Origin: Marinobacter salsuginis
Lineage (GTDB): Bacteria; Pseudomonadota; Gammaproteobacteria; Pseudomonadales; Oleiphilaceae
DNA length: 64,000 bases
NCBI RefSeq assembly: GCF_009617755.1
Contig: NZ_BGZH01000001.1
Location: 1,550,001 to 1,614,000, forward strand
Direction: 5' to 3'
The notes below the pieces were generated by a model, which was not told the origin of the DNA, made no database searches, and saw only the letters and a list, made by a program, of their open reading frames with translations. A program made the position numbers and the translations under genes. The stretch's first letter is position 1. Each line of letters opens with the position of its first letter. Shown one piece after another: positions 8,648 to 18,808 of this stretch.

Positions 8648-9440
8648 AGTGGATCTTTTCTCCGGTATCCAGATTCATCATGGTCAAGGCACCGCCCCAG
8701 ACACAGCCGGTATCCAGGCCGATAAACCGGTCGCTGCCAGTTTTTCCTTCCAGGGCTGCCCAGTGGCCAAACACCACTCGGACATCGTCATTGCGCGGAA
8801 AATAAAACCAGGGCTCGAAGCCTTCCGGGGCACTGTCAACGGTTTCCTTGGCCGCCAGCTCCAGGGTGCCGTCCTCGGCAATGAAGCGCATGCGGGTAAA
8901 ATAGTTGGTAATAACACGCCAGCGATCCATACCCTGCAACCTATCGTCCCAGCGCTCGGGTTGGTTGCCGTACATATGGGTGAAGTATTCCTCGGCGGCA
9001 TCGCCCTGGATCACAGCTTCCACTTCACGGGCGCAGTCCATGGCCTGACTGACCGACCAGACATGGGGCAAACCGGCGTGGGTCATCACCAGATTCCGGG
9101 CCGCATCGTGAACACAGAGTTTCTGTTGCCTTAGCCAATAAACAAGCCGGTCGTGATCGGGCGCGTCGAGGATATCCGACAAGGTGTCTTTGCGACGGGT
9201 CTGGTGGCCGCCCATCGACACCGCAAGCAGATGCAAATCGTGGTTGCCAAGCACCACAACCGCAGAATCCCCGAGGCTCTCGATATACCTGAGAGTTGCC
9301 AGTGAGGACGGGCCACGGTTGATCAGGTCGCCGGCCACCCACAAACGGTCTCGGGAGGGGGAGAAATCCACCTTGTCCAGGACGTCTCTCAGGCGTTCGT
9401 AACAGCCCTGAATATCGCCAATGGCGTAATCAGTCATCAC
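8637..9440 (-). CDS. apaH: Bis(5'-nucleosyl)-tetraphosphatase, symmetrical (ApaH)
   Basis: ApaH hydrolyses diadenosine tetraphosphate symmetrically to two ADP and removes Np4A caps from RNA. The 267-residue sequence shows the metallophosphatase motifs [18 protein letters not shown] and LGNHDLHLL, followed by [10 protein letters not shown]. It overlaps the end of rsmA by 11 bases. In E. coli and pseudomonads apaG usually lies between rsmA and apaH; here nothing separates the two. Confidence 0.95.
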   Translation of the reverse strand: MMTDYAIGDIQGCYERLRDVLDKVDFSPSRDRLWVAGDLINRGPSSLATLRYIESLGDSAVVVLGNHDLHLLAVSMGGHQTRRKDTLSDILDAPDHDRLVYWLRQQKLCVHDAARNLVMTHAGLPHVWSVSQAMDCAREVEAVIQGDAAEEYFTHMYGNQPERWDDRLQGMDRWRVITNYFTRMRFIAEDGTLELAAKETVDSAPEGFEPWFYFPRNDDVRVVFGHWAALEGKTGSDRFIGLDTGCVWGGALTMMNLDTGEKIHCDC

Positions 9441-10260
9441 TTACCTCGTTTGCGGGGCTGGCGGCCCCCTTCTCTTCAAAAAGCAGATCCGCGATGGCCA
9501 CGTAATCGGCCAACCCCAGATTCTCCGGGCGCAGACCGTCATTGATTCCCAGGCTCTGGAGCTGTTCAACCGAGACCATACCGCCCAGGGCCTTGCGCAG
9601 GGTTTTACGGCGCGCGTTAAAGGCCGTGCGAACCACTGCCTGGAGCGTCGCCAGATCCTTCGCGGGATGGGGCAATGTTTTATGAGGCACCAGCCGGACG
9701 ATGGCAGAATCCACTTTCGGCGCCGGGCGGAACGCGCCGGGTCCCACCTCGAACAGCGGCTGCACCCTGCAAAAATACTGGGTCATGATACCAAGGCGAC
9801 CGTAATTGTTGTCGCCGGGCACCGCGGCCATCCTCTGAACCACTTCTTTTTGCAGCATGAAGTGCATGTCCTGCACCACGCCGGCCTGGGACAGCAGGTG
9901 GAAAATCAGGGGCGTGGATATATTGTACGGCAGGTTACCGACGATCCGCAGGGGACGATCCACCATGAGCTGGCTGAAATCGAACTTGAGCGCGTCCGCT
10001 TCGTGAATCCGGAACTCGGGATAGTTGAAGAACTTGGTGCGCAGCACCGGAATCAGGTCGCGATCCAGCTCCACTACCTGCAGCCTTGGATTCACGGCCA
10101 GTATCTCTTCGGTCAGCGCGCCCAGACCGGGACCAATTTCCACGATGGCGTCATCGGGTTTCGGATTGATCGCGCGGATGATCCGCTCGATGGTCCCTGG
10201 ATCATGGAGGAAATTCTGGCCAAACCGTTTTCTGGCCTGGTGGCCGGCTTTGTTGCTCAC
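9430..10260 (-). CDS. rsmA: 16S rRNA dimethyladenosine transferase RsmA (KsgA)
   Basis: RsmA dimethylates two adjacent adenosines in helix 45 of 16S rRNA using S-adenosylmethionine, a late 30S maturation step. In this 276-residue protein the N-terminal [10 protein letters not shown], the SAM-binding [12 protein letters not shown] and the catalytic NLPYNIST are all visible. It overlaps pdxA by four bases and apaH by eleven, consistent with the conserved lptD-surA-pdxA-rsmA operon. Confidence 0.96.
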   Translation of the reverse strand: MSNKAGHQARKRFGQNFLHDPGTIERIIRAINPKPDDAIVEIGPGLGALTEEILAVNPRLQVVELDRDLIPVLRTKFFNYPEFRIHEADALKFDFSQLMVDRPLRIVGNLPYNISTPLIFHLLSQAGVVQDMHFMLQKEVVQRMAAVPGDNNYGRLGIMTQYFCRVQPLFEVGPGAFRPAPKVDSAIVRLVPHKTLPHPAKDLATLQAVVRTAFNARRKTLRKALGGMVSVEQLQSLGINDGLRPENLGLADYVAIADLLFEEKGAASPANEVSDD

Positions 10261-11267
10261 AAACGGGTCTCTTCAATTGCAGATTTACGACAACGAGCCA
10301 TTTGCTCGCCCACCTTCAAGGCCGTATGCAGGCTGCCGGCATCAGCCCGGCCGGTGCCAGCGAGATCCAGGGCCGTGCCATGGTCCACCGAGGTTCGGAC
10401 AATGGGCAGGCCCAGGGTAATGTTTACGGCGCGCCCGAAGCCCTGAAACTTCAGTACCGGCAGTCCCTGATCATGGTACATGGCCAGAACCGCGTCGGCC
10501 TGGTCCAGCCAGTGCGGCGTGAAGAGGGTGTCGGCCGGCAACGGTCCGGTCAGCGAAAGGCCTTCCGTGCGCAGACTCTCCAGGGTGGGCTCGATGGTGT
10601 CGATCTCTTCCCTGCCAAGGTGGCCGCCTTCCCCGGCATGGGGATTCAGGCCGGCCACCAGAATTCGGGGCCGCGCAATGCCAAAGAACTTTTTCAGATC
10701 GGTATCGAGAATCCGCGTCACCTGAGTCAGGCGCTCGGGGGTAATGGCGGCGGAAACATCCTTGAGCGGTAAGTGGGTGGTTACCAGCGCAACGCGCAGC
10801 TCTTCGGTCGCCAGCATCATAACCACTCGCTCCACGCCGCAGAGCTCCTGCAGGAATTCGGTGTGGCCGCTGAACAAAATGCCGGCATCATTGATCACGC
10901 CTTTGTGGACAGGCGCCGTTACCATGCCATCAAACTCGCCATCCAGGCAGCCATTGGCGGCAACCTCCAGCGTCCTGACCACATAGGCACTGCTGCCGGT
11001 ATCCAGCGAGCCAGGCTGGTCATTGGCGCAACCTTCCACGTGCAGCACCGACAGCAGGCCCGCCTTCATTTCCGGCGCCTCTCCGGGCTGCCAGGGACGC
11101 AGTTCAACCGCCAGATTCATTTGCTTCGCGCGGGCCTCCAGCAGCGGCCTGCTGGCAACCACCACGACACCACAGGTTCTGGACTCCAGCGCCAGCTGGA
11201 GGCACAACTCCGGACCAATTCCGGCAGGCTCGCCGGCGGTGAGCGCCAGAACCACAGGATTACTCAT
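10257..11267 (-). CDS. pdxA: 4-hydroxythreonine-4-phosphate dehydrogenase PdxA
   Basis: PdxA oxidises 4-phosphohydroxy-L-threonine with NAD in the deoxyxylulose-5-phosphate-dependent route to pyridoxal phosphate. The 336-residue sequence begins with the [16 protein letters not shown] motif and contains the metal and substrate region [12 protein letters not shown] followed by [14 protein letters not shown]. Its start overlaps the end of surA by one base. It supplies the cofactor used by enzymes such as the aminotransferase at 4071. Confidence 0.96.
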   Translation of the reverse strand: MSNPVVLALTAGEPAGIGPELCLQLALESRTCGVVVVASRPLLEARAKQMNLAVELRPWQPGEAPEMKAGLLSVLHVEGCANDQPGSLDTGSSAYVVRTLEVAANGCLDGEFDGMVTAPVHKGVINDAGILFSGHTEFLQELCGVERVVMMLATEELRVALVTTHLPLKDVSAAITPERLTQVTRILDTDLKKFFGIARPRILVAGLNPHAGEGGHLGREEIDTIEPTLESLRTEGLSLTGPLPADTLFTPHWLDQADAVLAMYHDQGLPVLKFQGFGRAVNITLGLPIVRTSVDHGTALDLAGTGRADAGSLHTALKVGEQMARCRKSAIEETRL

Positions 11268-12613
11268 CAGGAGACCGGCTCTTGTTCTGCAGGTTCGTCC
11301 TTCGCGTACTCGCCCTTGAACTCGATAAAGGCCTCGTCGCGGATCTCCTGAAGCCAGTTTTGCAATTCGGTCTCGAACTTGCGCCGGTAGATGGCCTGGC
11401 GCGCCTCGGCGTCGCGCACATCACCGCTGATGTCTTTCTGACGGCGCTCCTGAACCTGCAGGATGTGCCAGCCAAACTGGGAGCGGAACGGCCCTTGGAA
11501 CTCACCGATATCTGCATTCAGCATGGCCTGCTCGAACGCGGGCACCATCTGACCGGGACTCACCCAGCCCAGATTGCCGCCATCGGAACCGGACACCGGG
11601 TCATCCGAATACTCCTTGGCCAGGGCACTGAAGCTGGCACCATTCTGCAGTTGCTGATATAGATCCCGGATCATGGTTTCCGCCTGGCTGTCGGTGGTTG
11701 CTTCGGAAGGCCGCACCAGAATATGGCGAACGCGATGCTGCTGGATCAATTGCTGCTGCTCGCCCCCGCGTTTATCCATGACCATCACCAGATGGAAGCC
11801 GCTGTTGTTTTCAAGAACTTCCGACGGTTGACCCACCGGCAGCTCCGGCACCACCGGGGCAACGAGAGATGGCAGCTGGCCTTCGGCACGCCAGCCCATA
11901 TCGCCGCCTTCCAGGGCGTTACTGGCATCGGACTCGGCAACAGCCACCTCGCGGAAATCACGGCCGCTGGCAATCTCATTGCGCAGACGCTGGGCCTTTT
12001 CCCGGGCCGCATCGACCTCCGCCTCGTCGGACGGATCATCAACGCTGACAAAAATATACGCCAGCCGGTACTGGGCGTTATTGCCACCACGGGCCTCCAG
12101 GCTCTCCAGATAGTTTTCCACTTCCCTGTCGGTTACCCGCACCCGGTTGCCAACCTGGCGCTGCTGAACGCGGCTGGTCAGCATCTCCCTTCGAATCTGC
12201 TCGCGGGCCTGGTTGTAGCTCACGCCTTCGGCCGCCAGCTGGTTTTCAAACTGGGCCAGGCTCATGCCGTTGCGCTCGGCAATGTTGGCCATGGTTTCGT
12301 TCAGCTCGTTATCGCTGATACGCATACCTGCGCGATCCGCCATCTGCATCTGGATAGATTCGGTGATCAGTTGATCAAGCACCCGCTCTTCCAGGATCTG
12401 CCGCGGCGGCAACGCCGTGCCCTGGGCGCTGAGACGACTGGTGATGGTACTGATTCGCGCTTCCAGCTCGGTCTGCAGGATGACATCCTCGTCGACAATG
12501 GCCACCACCTGATCCAGCAGCTTGCGCTCGGCCTGAACAGACAGCGGAGCCAGAACGGCAAGAAGAACCAGTAACGCTTGTACACCATGGCGAAGGGTCG
12601 CCTTCATAATCAC
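11267..12613 (-). CDS. surA: Periplasmic chaperone and peptidyl-prolyl isomerase SurA
   Basis: SurA escorts unfolded outer-membrane proteins, including LptD, through the periplasm to the BAM complex. This 448-residue protein has a signal peptide (about 1-28, ending SVQA), a helical N-terminal chaperone region with the [16 protein letters not shown] start, and two parvulin domains (around 180-280 and 290-390, the second with [10 protein letters not shown] and [16 protein letters not shown]). It lies 58 bases after lptD, its best-known client. Confidence 0.95.
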   Translation of the reverse strand: MIMKATLRHGVQALLVLLAVLAPLSVQAERKLLDQVVAIVDEDVILQTELEARISTITSRLSAQGTALPPRQILEERVLDQLITESIQMQMADRAGMRISDNELNETMANIAERNGMSLAQFENQLAAEGVSYNQAREQIRREMLTSRVQQRQVGNRVRVTDREVENYLESLEARGGNNAQYRLAYIFVSVDDPSDEAEVDAAREKAQRLRNEIASGRDFREVAVAESDASNALEGGDMGWRAEGQLPSLVAPVVPELPVGQPSEVLENNSGFHLVMVMDKRGGEQQQLIQQHRVRHILVRPSEATTDSQAETMIRDLYQQLQNGASFSALAKEYSDDPVSGSDGGNLGWVSPGQMVPAFEQAMLNADIGEFQGPFRSQFGWHILQVQERRQKDISGDVRDAEARQAIYRRKFETELQNWLQEIRDEAFIEFKGEYAKDEPAEQEPVS

Positions 12614-12671
12614 CTCTGCAAATAGAATTTGAGCTTTTCTGGCGTTTTGGGGGCCTTAGTCCGGGATCCAC

Positions 12672-15056
12672 TCAGGGAGTTCCAAAACGACGACGCTCCC
12701 TTTCATCGAAACCGTAAATGGCCTCGGAAATACTCGATGAAGCCCCATCACTGCCACCAAGGCCCTTCAGCTGGATCTGGAACAGTATACGGCTATCGAG
12801 CTCCCGGTCGTCGGTCAGATAGTTCTGGTGAACAACCTGAACACTCCAGCAGCAGTTATTGTATTCCAGTCCGGCCAGGGATCCGACGGTCCGGTCAAGG
12901 TCGGAATCATAGACCCAGCGGCCGATCAGACTAACACGGTCCGATACCGGGAAAACCGCCGCAATGTCCGACTGTTCCAGTTCGTCCCGGCTGTAGGTGT
13001 GCCCCACACTGGCCAGGTAGCGATAATCACTGGAGTGAAAGAGCAACTGACTCCGGCCTTCCTCCGTGTTACCCGTATCCGGATCCCACAGCCCGGAAGA
13101 ACGGATCTCGAGGGTATCCAGCGGGTTTAGCACCACCTCGCCCGCCAGGGGAGAACGACTCCGGGTACCGGCACCCTCACCAAACAGGGTCACCTCCCGA
13201 TCCTCAAAATACTGAACCTGGCCAATACTGAACCGGGCGCGCTCGGCGCCGGTAAGCAGATCATTGAAACGGCTGGTCAGGGCAACGGTCAACTGATTGG
13301 CATCACCGACGCGGTCACCGCCGGTGAAACGGTCCGGACGAAACAACTGCTCGAAGCGAAAGGTCTGGAGGTCGGTGTCGAAATCCGGGATGTCGTTCTG
13401 GTCCGGATCGGCATCGGCCCAGGCGTAATAAAGGCGGGGCTCAAGGGTCTGGTTATAGGGCACATCGAACAGGCTGCTCTGCCGGTCGAAATACAACCCG
13501 TTATCCCATTCGGCAACTGGCACGGTGCGATCGAAGGCGCCATCGCCCAGGGTGTAGTCATCCAGATCGTAGCGAGTGTAATCCAGGCTCACCGAGGGCC
13601 GGCTGAATCCCCACAAGGCCCGCATCGGCAACGCCAGCTCCGGTCGCGCCCGGAAGCGCTGGCCGTTGGCACGATCGAGACCGGTCAGGGCCTCGTTATC
13701 CCGATAGAAGACCGTGTACTGGCTTTCCACACTGGCTTCCACAACACCGGCATCGGTCTGCCCCGCATAGATAATTTCAGGCAGCTGGGCATAGGGCTTG
13801 TCAACATCGGCGATGCGGTCGCTGATGGTCTGGTAGTCATTGAGGTAGGCGTCAAAGTACTGCTGGTCGCTCCGGAAAGTCACCCCGCCCTTTCTCTGCA
13901 GGTGGGTGGCCTGGTTGATCTCCAGGCTGCGGTTGAGGTCGCTGAGATAGTCCTCGTCGCTTACCACGGAAAAATCCCCGTAGCCTCGCCAGCCACCGCC
14001 AAAGGCAGCCCGGGTGGTGGCATCCAGGGCCCAGCGCTCTCCGGACTCACCGGGATTCTCCTCCTCGAACGCCGAATCATTGCCGATATATCCAAGCTGC
14101 AGGGTGGTTTCCCCGAGCGAACTGAGGTACCGACCTTCAACTTCGTTGAACAGACCCCGGCCATGAATGTACTGGGGCGTCAGGGTTGCATCGTAGTGGG
14201 GTGCCAGATTGAAGTAGTAGGGAACAGCGATGAAAGCGCCACTGCCAGCACTGGAGGAGCCGAACTGAGGGTACAGGAAGCCGGATTTGCGGCGATCATC
14301 AATGGGGAAGCTGGCCCAGGGCCAGTAAAAAACCGGTACATCCAGGACTTCCAGCCGAACATGCTTGGCAGTGCCAAACCCCTCCGCCCGATCCAGGCGA
14401 ATGTCCGAGGCGACGATGGCCCAGTCATTCTGTCTGGGGCCGCAGGTGGTGAGCAAACCACCTTGAATGACCACCTGCTCCTCGCTGATACGCGACAGGC
14501 TGCCGGCATTGCCACGCATTTCCGGCCCATGCAGCAGAAAGGTCGCCGTATTGATGTCTAGGCGACCGGTTTCCACATCATAATTGGCGTCCTCACCAGT
14601 CAGTAAAAAGCCTTCACCGCGACTGACCAGAGGCCCCTGGACCGAGACAGCGCCGCGCTCCTGACTGTAGCGGGCTTCCGAACCGGTTACCTGGAAGCCT
14701 CCCTGGCGAATCCGGACATCGCCCTGGAGAAACAGCTCTCGATCGATCTCATACCGCGCATTCAGGCCACTGGCTTCCAGCGGTTGTTCGGCATCGCTGC
14801 CATTGGCAAACGCACCGCCAACGCCGTCGGCACCACCAGAAGGCAAGTAGCCCCCTTCGCAGAACAAAGGCAGCGAAGACCGAACCTCATCTGGCAGTTC
14901 CGCCCTGGGGCGCCAGTCAATTTCCGCCGCCGACGGCGCTGCCTGGGCATAACCTGCGGAACTTCCACCCCCCAGAAACGCGGCCAGCAGCAAATGGCCA
15001 TACCGGCTCTGCCACCGGCTTTGCGGTGATTGCAGTGGGCGTTCGGGACATGGCAC
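12672..15056 (-). CDS. lptD: LPS-assembly outer-membrane protein LptD
   Basis: LptD with LptE inserts lipopolysaccharide into the outer leaflet of the outer membrane. The 794-residue protein has a signal peptide (about 1-40, ending AQAAPS), an N-terminal beta-jellyroll (about 95-230) and a large C-terminal barrel. The cysteines known to form two long-range disulfides are in place: C66, C205 and the adjacent pair C735-C736 in YNNCCWSV. It is the first gene of the surA-pdxA-rsmA-apaH series. The 181-base divergent region to amgK must hold its promoter; I could not pick a convincing sigma-E site. Confidence 0.95.
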   Translation of the reverse strand: MPCPERPLQSPQSRWQSRYGHLLLAAFLGGGSSAGYAQAAPSAAEIDWRPRAELPDEVRSSLPLFCEGGYLPSGGADGVGGAFANGSDAEQPLEASGLNARYEIDRELFLQGDVRIRQGGFQVTGSEARYSQERGAVSVQGPLVSRGEGFLLTGEDANYDVETGRLDINTATFLLHGPEMRGNAGSLSRISEEQVVIQGGLLTTCGPRQNDWAIVASDIRLDRAEGFGTAKHVRLEVLDVPVFYWPWASFPIDDRRKSGFLYPQFGSSSAGSGAFIAVPYYFNLAPHYDATLTPQYIHGRGLFNEVEGRYLSSLGETTLQLGYIGNDSAFEEENPGESGERWALDATTRAAFGGGWRGYGDFSVVSDEDYLSDLNRSLEINQATHLQRKGGVTFRSDQQYFDAYLNDYQTISDRIADVDKPYAQLPEIIYAGQTDAGVVEASVESQYTVFYRDNEALTGLDRANGQRFRARPELALPMRALWGFSRPSVSLDYTRYDLDDYTLGDGAFDRTVPVAEWDNGLYFDRQSSLFDVPYNQTLEPRLYYAWADADPDQNDIPDFDTDLQTFRFEQLFRPDRFTGGDRVGDANQLTVALTSRFNDLLTGAERARFSIGQVQYFEDREVTLFGEGAGTRSRSPLAGEVVLNPLDTLEIRSSGLWDPDTGNTEEGRSQLLFHSSDYRYLASVGHTYSRDELEQSDIAAVFPVSDRVSLIGRWVYDSDLDRTVGSLAGLEYNNCCWSVQVVHQNYLTDDRELDSRILFQIQLKGLGGSDGASSSISEAIYGFDERERRRFGTP

Positions 15057-15237
15057 GGTGGCTGGATCCTGTTCCGGGTGAATTGGAGGACGGGCGATAA
15101 TAACCGCCGACTAGTTTACACGTGCCCTCCGGGGTTGTTAACGGAAACTCCGCTGCAAAACCGATTTACCCTCTTTATACTCCTCTGCTAACTTTCGCTG
15201 TCAGCGACAACTTATTTTCAGGATCGCAACCCGAGTT

Positions 15238-16296
15238 ATGGATACCCGCCTGCAGTTGCTGACCAACTGGGTCAGACAGTTCCCCGGCTTCGAACAGAGC
15301 GAAGCCGAACCGGTCTCCGGCGATGCCAGTTTTCGCCGCTATTTTCGGGTCTGGCAGCACGCCGGTCAGGCGAAGACCAACGGCGGCGATGTTCCGTTTA
15401 TTGTTATGGATGCGCCCCCGGAACACGAAGACTGCGAGCCCTTCGTGGCCATCGCACGGCACTGGCATCAGCAGGGCATTGCCGTGCCCGAAATCATCCA
15501 GGCTGATCTGGAACAGGGCTTCCTGTTGCTGGAAGATTTTGGCGACCAGCTGATGCTTGGCGAACTGAACGAGGAGTCCGCCGACCGGCTGTACCGGAAC
15601 GCCCTTGAGGAACTCACTCTCATTGCCCGCCAGCCCTCTCCCGAGGCGTACCCACTGCCTCCCTACGACGCCACCCTCCTGGAGCGAGAGATGGCGCTGT
15701 TTCCGGACTGGCTACTGGAACAGCATCTGGGCATGCAGCTGGAAAACAGTGAGCGGGCGCTGCTGGACACCACGTTTTCCATGCTTCGGGAAAGTGCGCT
15801 GGCGCAACCGGAAGTAACGGTTCACCGGGACTACCATTCCCGCAACCTGCTGGTCCGCCCCGGCGAACCACGCCCCGGTGTCATCGATTTCCAGGATGCC
15901 GTCACCGGGCCGGTCACCTACGACGTCGTGTCCCTGCTGAAAGATTGCTACATCCAGTGGCCGGAGGCACGGATCTGCGACTGGCTGGAGGTGTTTCGAC
16001 AGAGCAGCCGGGACGCAGGGCTGCATCGGGCCGATCCGGAAACCTTCCGTCAGTGGTTTGAACTGATGGGCATGCAGCGCCACCTGAAGGCCGCCGGGAT
16101 TTTCGCCCGGCTGTCGATCCGCGATGGCAAACACGGTTACCTCAAGGACATTCCGCGCACCGTGCAGTACCTGATCGTTGCCAGCAGCCGGCAGCCGGCC
16201 CTGCGCCATTTCCACGAATGGCTCAGCGATACGGTTATGCCGCGCATCGAGGCGAGCATTGGCCCGACCCCCGGCCAGGAGCATTCGCACCAGTGA
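15238..16296 (+). CDS. amgK: Anomeric sugar kinase AmgK (N-acetylmuramate/N-acetylglucosamine kinase)
   Basis: This 352-residue protein belongs to the aminoglycoside phosphotransferase-like kinases, with the catalytic loop VTVHRDYHSRNLLV and the metal-binding VIDFQDAVTGP. In Pseudomonas putida AmgK phosphorylates MurNAc at C1, and MurU then makes UDP-MurNAc, recycling peptidoglycan past the fosfomycin-sensitive step. The assignment is strongly supported by murU, which follows with a four-base GTGA overlap, and by the divergent lptD, the same neighbourhood as in pseudomonads. Confidence 0.9.
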   Translation: MDTRLQLLTNWVRQFPGFEQSEAEPVSGDASFRRYFRVWQHAGQAKTNGGDVPFIVMDAPPEHEDCEPFVAIARHWHQQGIAVPEIIQADLEQGFLLLEDFGDQLMLGELNEESADRLYRNALEELTLIARQPSPEAYPLPPYDATLLEREMALFPDWLLEQHLGMQLENSERALLDTTFSMLRESALAQPEVTVHRDYHSRNLLVRPGEPRPGVIDFQDAVTGPVTYDVVSLLKDCYIQWPEARICDWLEVFRQSSRDAGLHRADPETFRQWFELMGMQRHLKAAGIFARLSIRDGKHGYLKDIPRTVQYLIVASSRQPALRHFHEWLSDTVMPRIEASIGPTPGQEHSHQ

Positions 16297-16991
16297 AAGC
16301 CATGATTCTCGCCGCCGGCAAAGGTGAACGCATGCGGCCGCTGACCCTGGCCACACCAAAGCCCCTGCTCAAGGCCGCCGGCAAGCCTCTGATCAGCTAT
16401 CACCTGGACCACCTGCGGCGAGCGGGATTCCGCGAGGTGGTCATCAACCACGCGTGGCTGGGCGACCAGATTGAGGAAACGCTGGGCAATGGCGATCAGT
16501 TCGGCCTGTCAATTCAATACTCCCGCGAGGGCGAGCCCCTGGAGACTGCCGGCGGCATAGTGCGCGCCCTGCCCCTGCTGGCCGATGATGAATCAGACTG
16601 GTTCCTGGTGATCAATGGCGACATCTGGAGCGATTTCGACCTGGCCCAACTGATACCGCCGGCCGACGCCGACGCGCTGCTGGTGGTTACCCACAACCCG
16701 CCACACCATCCCGAGGGAGACTTTCACCTGACCGACCAGGGATTGCTCATGGACAACGGGCCGGACAAGGTGACCTTCACTGGCATCAGCCTGCTGCGCC
16801 GGTGCCTGTTCAAAGGCCTGACAGACCGGGCGGGAAAGCTAGGGCCGTTGCTGCGCAACGCCATGAGCGATGGCCGTGTGAGAGGCCTTTACCATCCGGG
16901 ACGATGGGTAGACGTGGGCACCCCGGAACGCCTGCAAGCGCTGGACAGCCAACTTGGCAGAACGGAATCCGAAAGCCATGGCAGGCAGTAA
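16293..16991 (+). CDS. murU: N-acetylmuramate alpha-1-phosphate uridylyltransferase MurU
   Basis: A 232-residue nucleotidyltransferase with the signature MILAAGKGERMRPLT and the metal site VINGDIWSDFD. It would convert MurNAc-1-phosphate and UTP to UDP-MurNAc. The GTG at 16293 overlaps the amgK stop and places VKAMILAAGKG at the normal N-terminus; a longer in-frame ORF reading back into amgK is not supported by the family length (about 223-230). Confidence 0.92.
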   Translation: MKAMILAAGKGERMRPLTLATPKPLLKAAGKPLISYHLDHLRRAGFREVVINHAWLGDQIEETLGNGDQFGLSIQYSREGEPLETAGGIVRALPLLADDESDWFLVINGDIWSDFDLAQLIPPADADALLVVTHNPPHHPEGDFHLTDQGLLMDNGPDKVTFTGISLLRRCLFKGLTDRAGKLGPLLRNAMSDGRVRGLYHPGRWVDVGTPERLQALDSQLGRTESESHGRQ

Positions 16992-17730
16992 CAGACAACC
17001 GGTGTTGCCGGCCCGGATGGAAGCCGAGTTTTCCAGCCTGATGCGGGAACTCTCGGCGTGCGGCCACCAGGCTCCAGCGCTGATCGAGCGCGCCCGCCTG
17101 CCCCGCTGGTGCAGACGCCCCCTGTTTTTCTTTCTGGGCTACATCGCCAAATCAGAGGGTCGTGTGACCGAAGCCGACATCGGTTATGCCGAATCCCTGA
17201 TAAAGGCCATGAAGCTGTCGAAGCGTCAACGACGACGCGCCATTGGCTGGTTCCAGGACGGCAAGTCAGCCGGGCAACTGCCCTTCATCCGCGGCCTGGC
17301 CATGCGCCTGTCCCGCCGCCTGTGGCCAGCACCGGCCCTGAAAACCGCCATCTGCCTGTGCCACGCCAGTCAGCTTAACGGTCGGCCCGGCAAGCCCAGA
17401 CGCTACCGCTGCGAAGATGCTATTGATCAGATTGGTCTGCCGGTCAGCGTCACCGAAGACATCTTTGACAGCTATGCCAGCAAAGTCTGGACCCGGCACA
17501 GCGAGAATCTCTCCAGACCTACCAGTTATCAGCAAGCCTGTGAGATTCTAGGGGTTACCCGACGGGATTCTCTGGAGGTGATAAAACGGGCCTACCGCAA
17601 GAAGGTATCCGAGTGCCATCCGGACAAACTGGCCCAGCAGCAGATAAGCGCCCGTGACCAGAACCTCGCCAAAGAACGTCTGCTCTACTATCAGCAGGCC
17701 TGGGAGCTGATCAAGCGTCACAACACCTAG
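16978..17730 (+). CDS. TerB-DnaJ domain co-chaperone (DjlA-like, without membrane anchor)
   Basis: A protein of about 250 residues. Residues of about 40-150 have the helical TerB-like pattern (LFFFLGYIAKSEGRVTEADI and KLSKRQRRRAIGWFQDGK). The C-terminal 70 residues are a J domain with ACEILGVTRRDSLEVIKRAYRKK and the HPD tripeptide (SECHPDKL) needed to stimulate DnaK. E. coli DjlA has the same two domains, but begins with a transmembrane helix; I see none here. The ATG at 16978 overlaps the end of murU by 14 bases; an earlier in-frame ATG at 16954 is possible. The role is inferred from domains only. Confidence 0.8.
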   Translation: MAGSNRQPVLPARMEAEFSSLMRELSACGHQAPALIERARLPRWCRRPLFFFLGYIAKSEGRVTEADIGYAESLIKAMKLSKRQRRRAIGWFQDGKSAGQLPFIRGLAMRLSRRLWPAPALKTAICLCHASQLNGRPGKPRRYRCEDAIDQIGLPVSVTEDIFDSYASKVWTRHSENLSRPTSYQQACEILGVTRRDSLEVIKRAYRKKVSECHPDKLAQQQISARDQNLAKERLLYYQQAWELIKRHNT

Positions 17731-17737
17731 GCCACGC

Positions 17738-18691
17738 CTAGCGGGACTCAAGCCAGGCGGCAACGCGGCTGGCGACCGTATCGCCCAGAGTTCCGGGTGC
17801 GGGTGTGAGCCAGGGCACCGGCTGTCGCTCAAAGCCACTCATCCCGGCCCGACGCAACCTCATGCCAACACTCCAACCTGATCGATCATCAACGTCTCCG
17901 GAGGGATACAACTCCAGCAATTCCGTGCCCAGCGACTCGAGACGTTCCGGCAGATCTGGCCTGTCGACCGGGTAAAACTGCGGAGCCACCCAGACAAGCG
18001 CAGAAGCATTGCCACCCTCCAACACCTGGTTGGTCACGTGTATGCTGGCCCGCCCGACTCCCAGAACAGCCGGAGCCTCATAGCCCCGCTCCACCAGAAG
18101 AGCCAGTCCGGCCGCGAGCATCTGGTTGATTCGACTTCTGTAGCGCGCCTCGAGATCGTCGGCGCTCTCTGAGGCCATGACGTCAATCATGACCGATTCT
18201 GATGCTTGCTGCTCCTCTGCATCCGCTTCAGCCGCCGGTTTCTCTGACACCGGCTGCATCAGGATCTCACTCAGTACCGGTGAAGGCGATTCCAGGCCCA
18301 GCGTGAGCACGGCCCATCCCCGCGAAGCCAGCCCCGCCGCCAGCGCTCCGGTCACGCCGGAGGCGGCGGTTTCGCCCTCGTCCGACAGAACCAGCACGGC
18401 GCCGCGGGCCGGTAACCGGGCTTCCGGATAGAACAGCCCCAGCGCCCGGTCGCCCTCCTCAAGCTCCAGCCATACCGCCGCCTCGGGAAAGCTCTGGTTA
18501 AGGGAGCGCTCCCCGGTGCCCGTCCAGACCAGGGCCCGGCTTGCAGACTCCGCAGCCGGCGCCGCCGAATCTCCAGGCTCGGCGGCCTGATCACCCTCTT
18601 CCTGGCCGAAGACAGCCGAGGGCACGGTAAACATCAGGGCCAGGATGAGAGACCGGAACACGACCGGCCGGTAAAACTCGAATCTCTGCAC
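17738..18691 (-). CDS. DUF3530-like periplasmic protein
   Basis: A 317-residue exported protein. I chose the GTG at 18691: it gives a normal signal peptide (about 1-28, ending PSAVFG) and has AAGGAT ten bases upstream. The open frame extends far further, antisense to rpe, which is not credible. After the signal come an acidic, alanine-rich linker and an alpha/beta-hydrolase-like core with GAVLVLSDEGE, GWAVLTLGLESPSP and a later GVGRASIHVTNQV. This matches the DUF3530 family, of unknown function and often found near the rpe-gph-trpE region in marine gammaproteobacteria. It converges with the TerB-DnaJ gene with only 7 bases between. Confidence 0.7.
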   Translation of the reverse strand: MQRFEFYRPVVFRSLILALMFTVPSAVFGQEEGDQAAEPGDSAAPAAESASRALVWTGTGERSLNQSFPEAAVWLELEEGDRALGLFYPEARLPARGAVLVLSDEGETAASGVTGALAAGLASRGWAVLTLGLESPSPVLSEILMQPVSEKPAAEADAEEQQASESVMIDVMASESADDLEARYRSRINQMLAAGLALLVERGYEAPAVLGVGRASIHVTNQVLEGGNASALVWVAPQFYPVDRPDLPERLESLGTELLELYPSGDVDDRSGWSVGMRLRRAGMSGFERQPVPWLTPAPGTLGDTVASRVAAWLESR

Positions 18692-18808
18692 AGATACTGA
18701 TCCTTTGACTGCGAAAAAACGCGACTGAGCTGTTAGACTAGCAGCCATCCTGAATGTGCGGCAGGGACCGCTGACCACGCCATTATCCATTGTTGTGAGA
18801 GAGCCGTC

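Noticed and set aside
16218..16292. Upstream extension of murU
   Set aside because: It would add 25 residues inside the amgK coding region with no family support; the GTG at 16293 overlaps the amgK stop in the usual coupled fashion.
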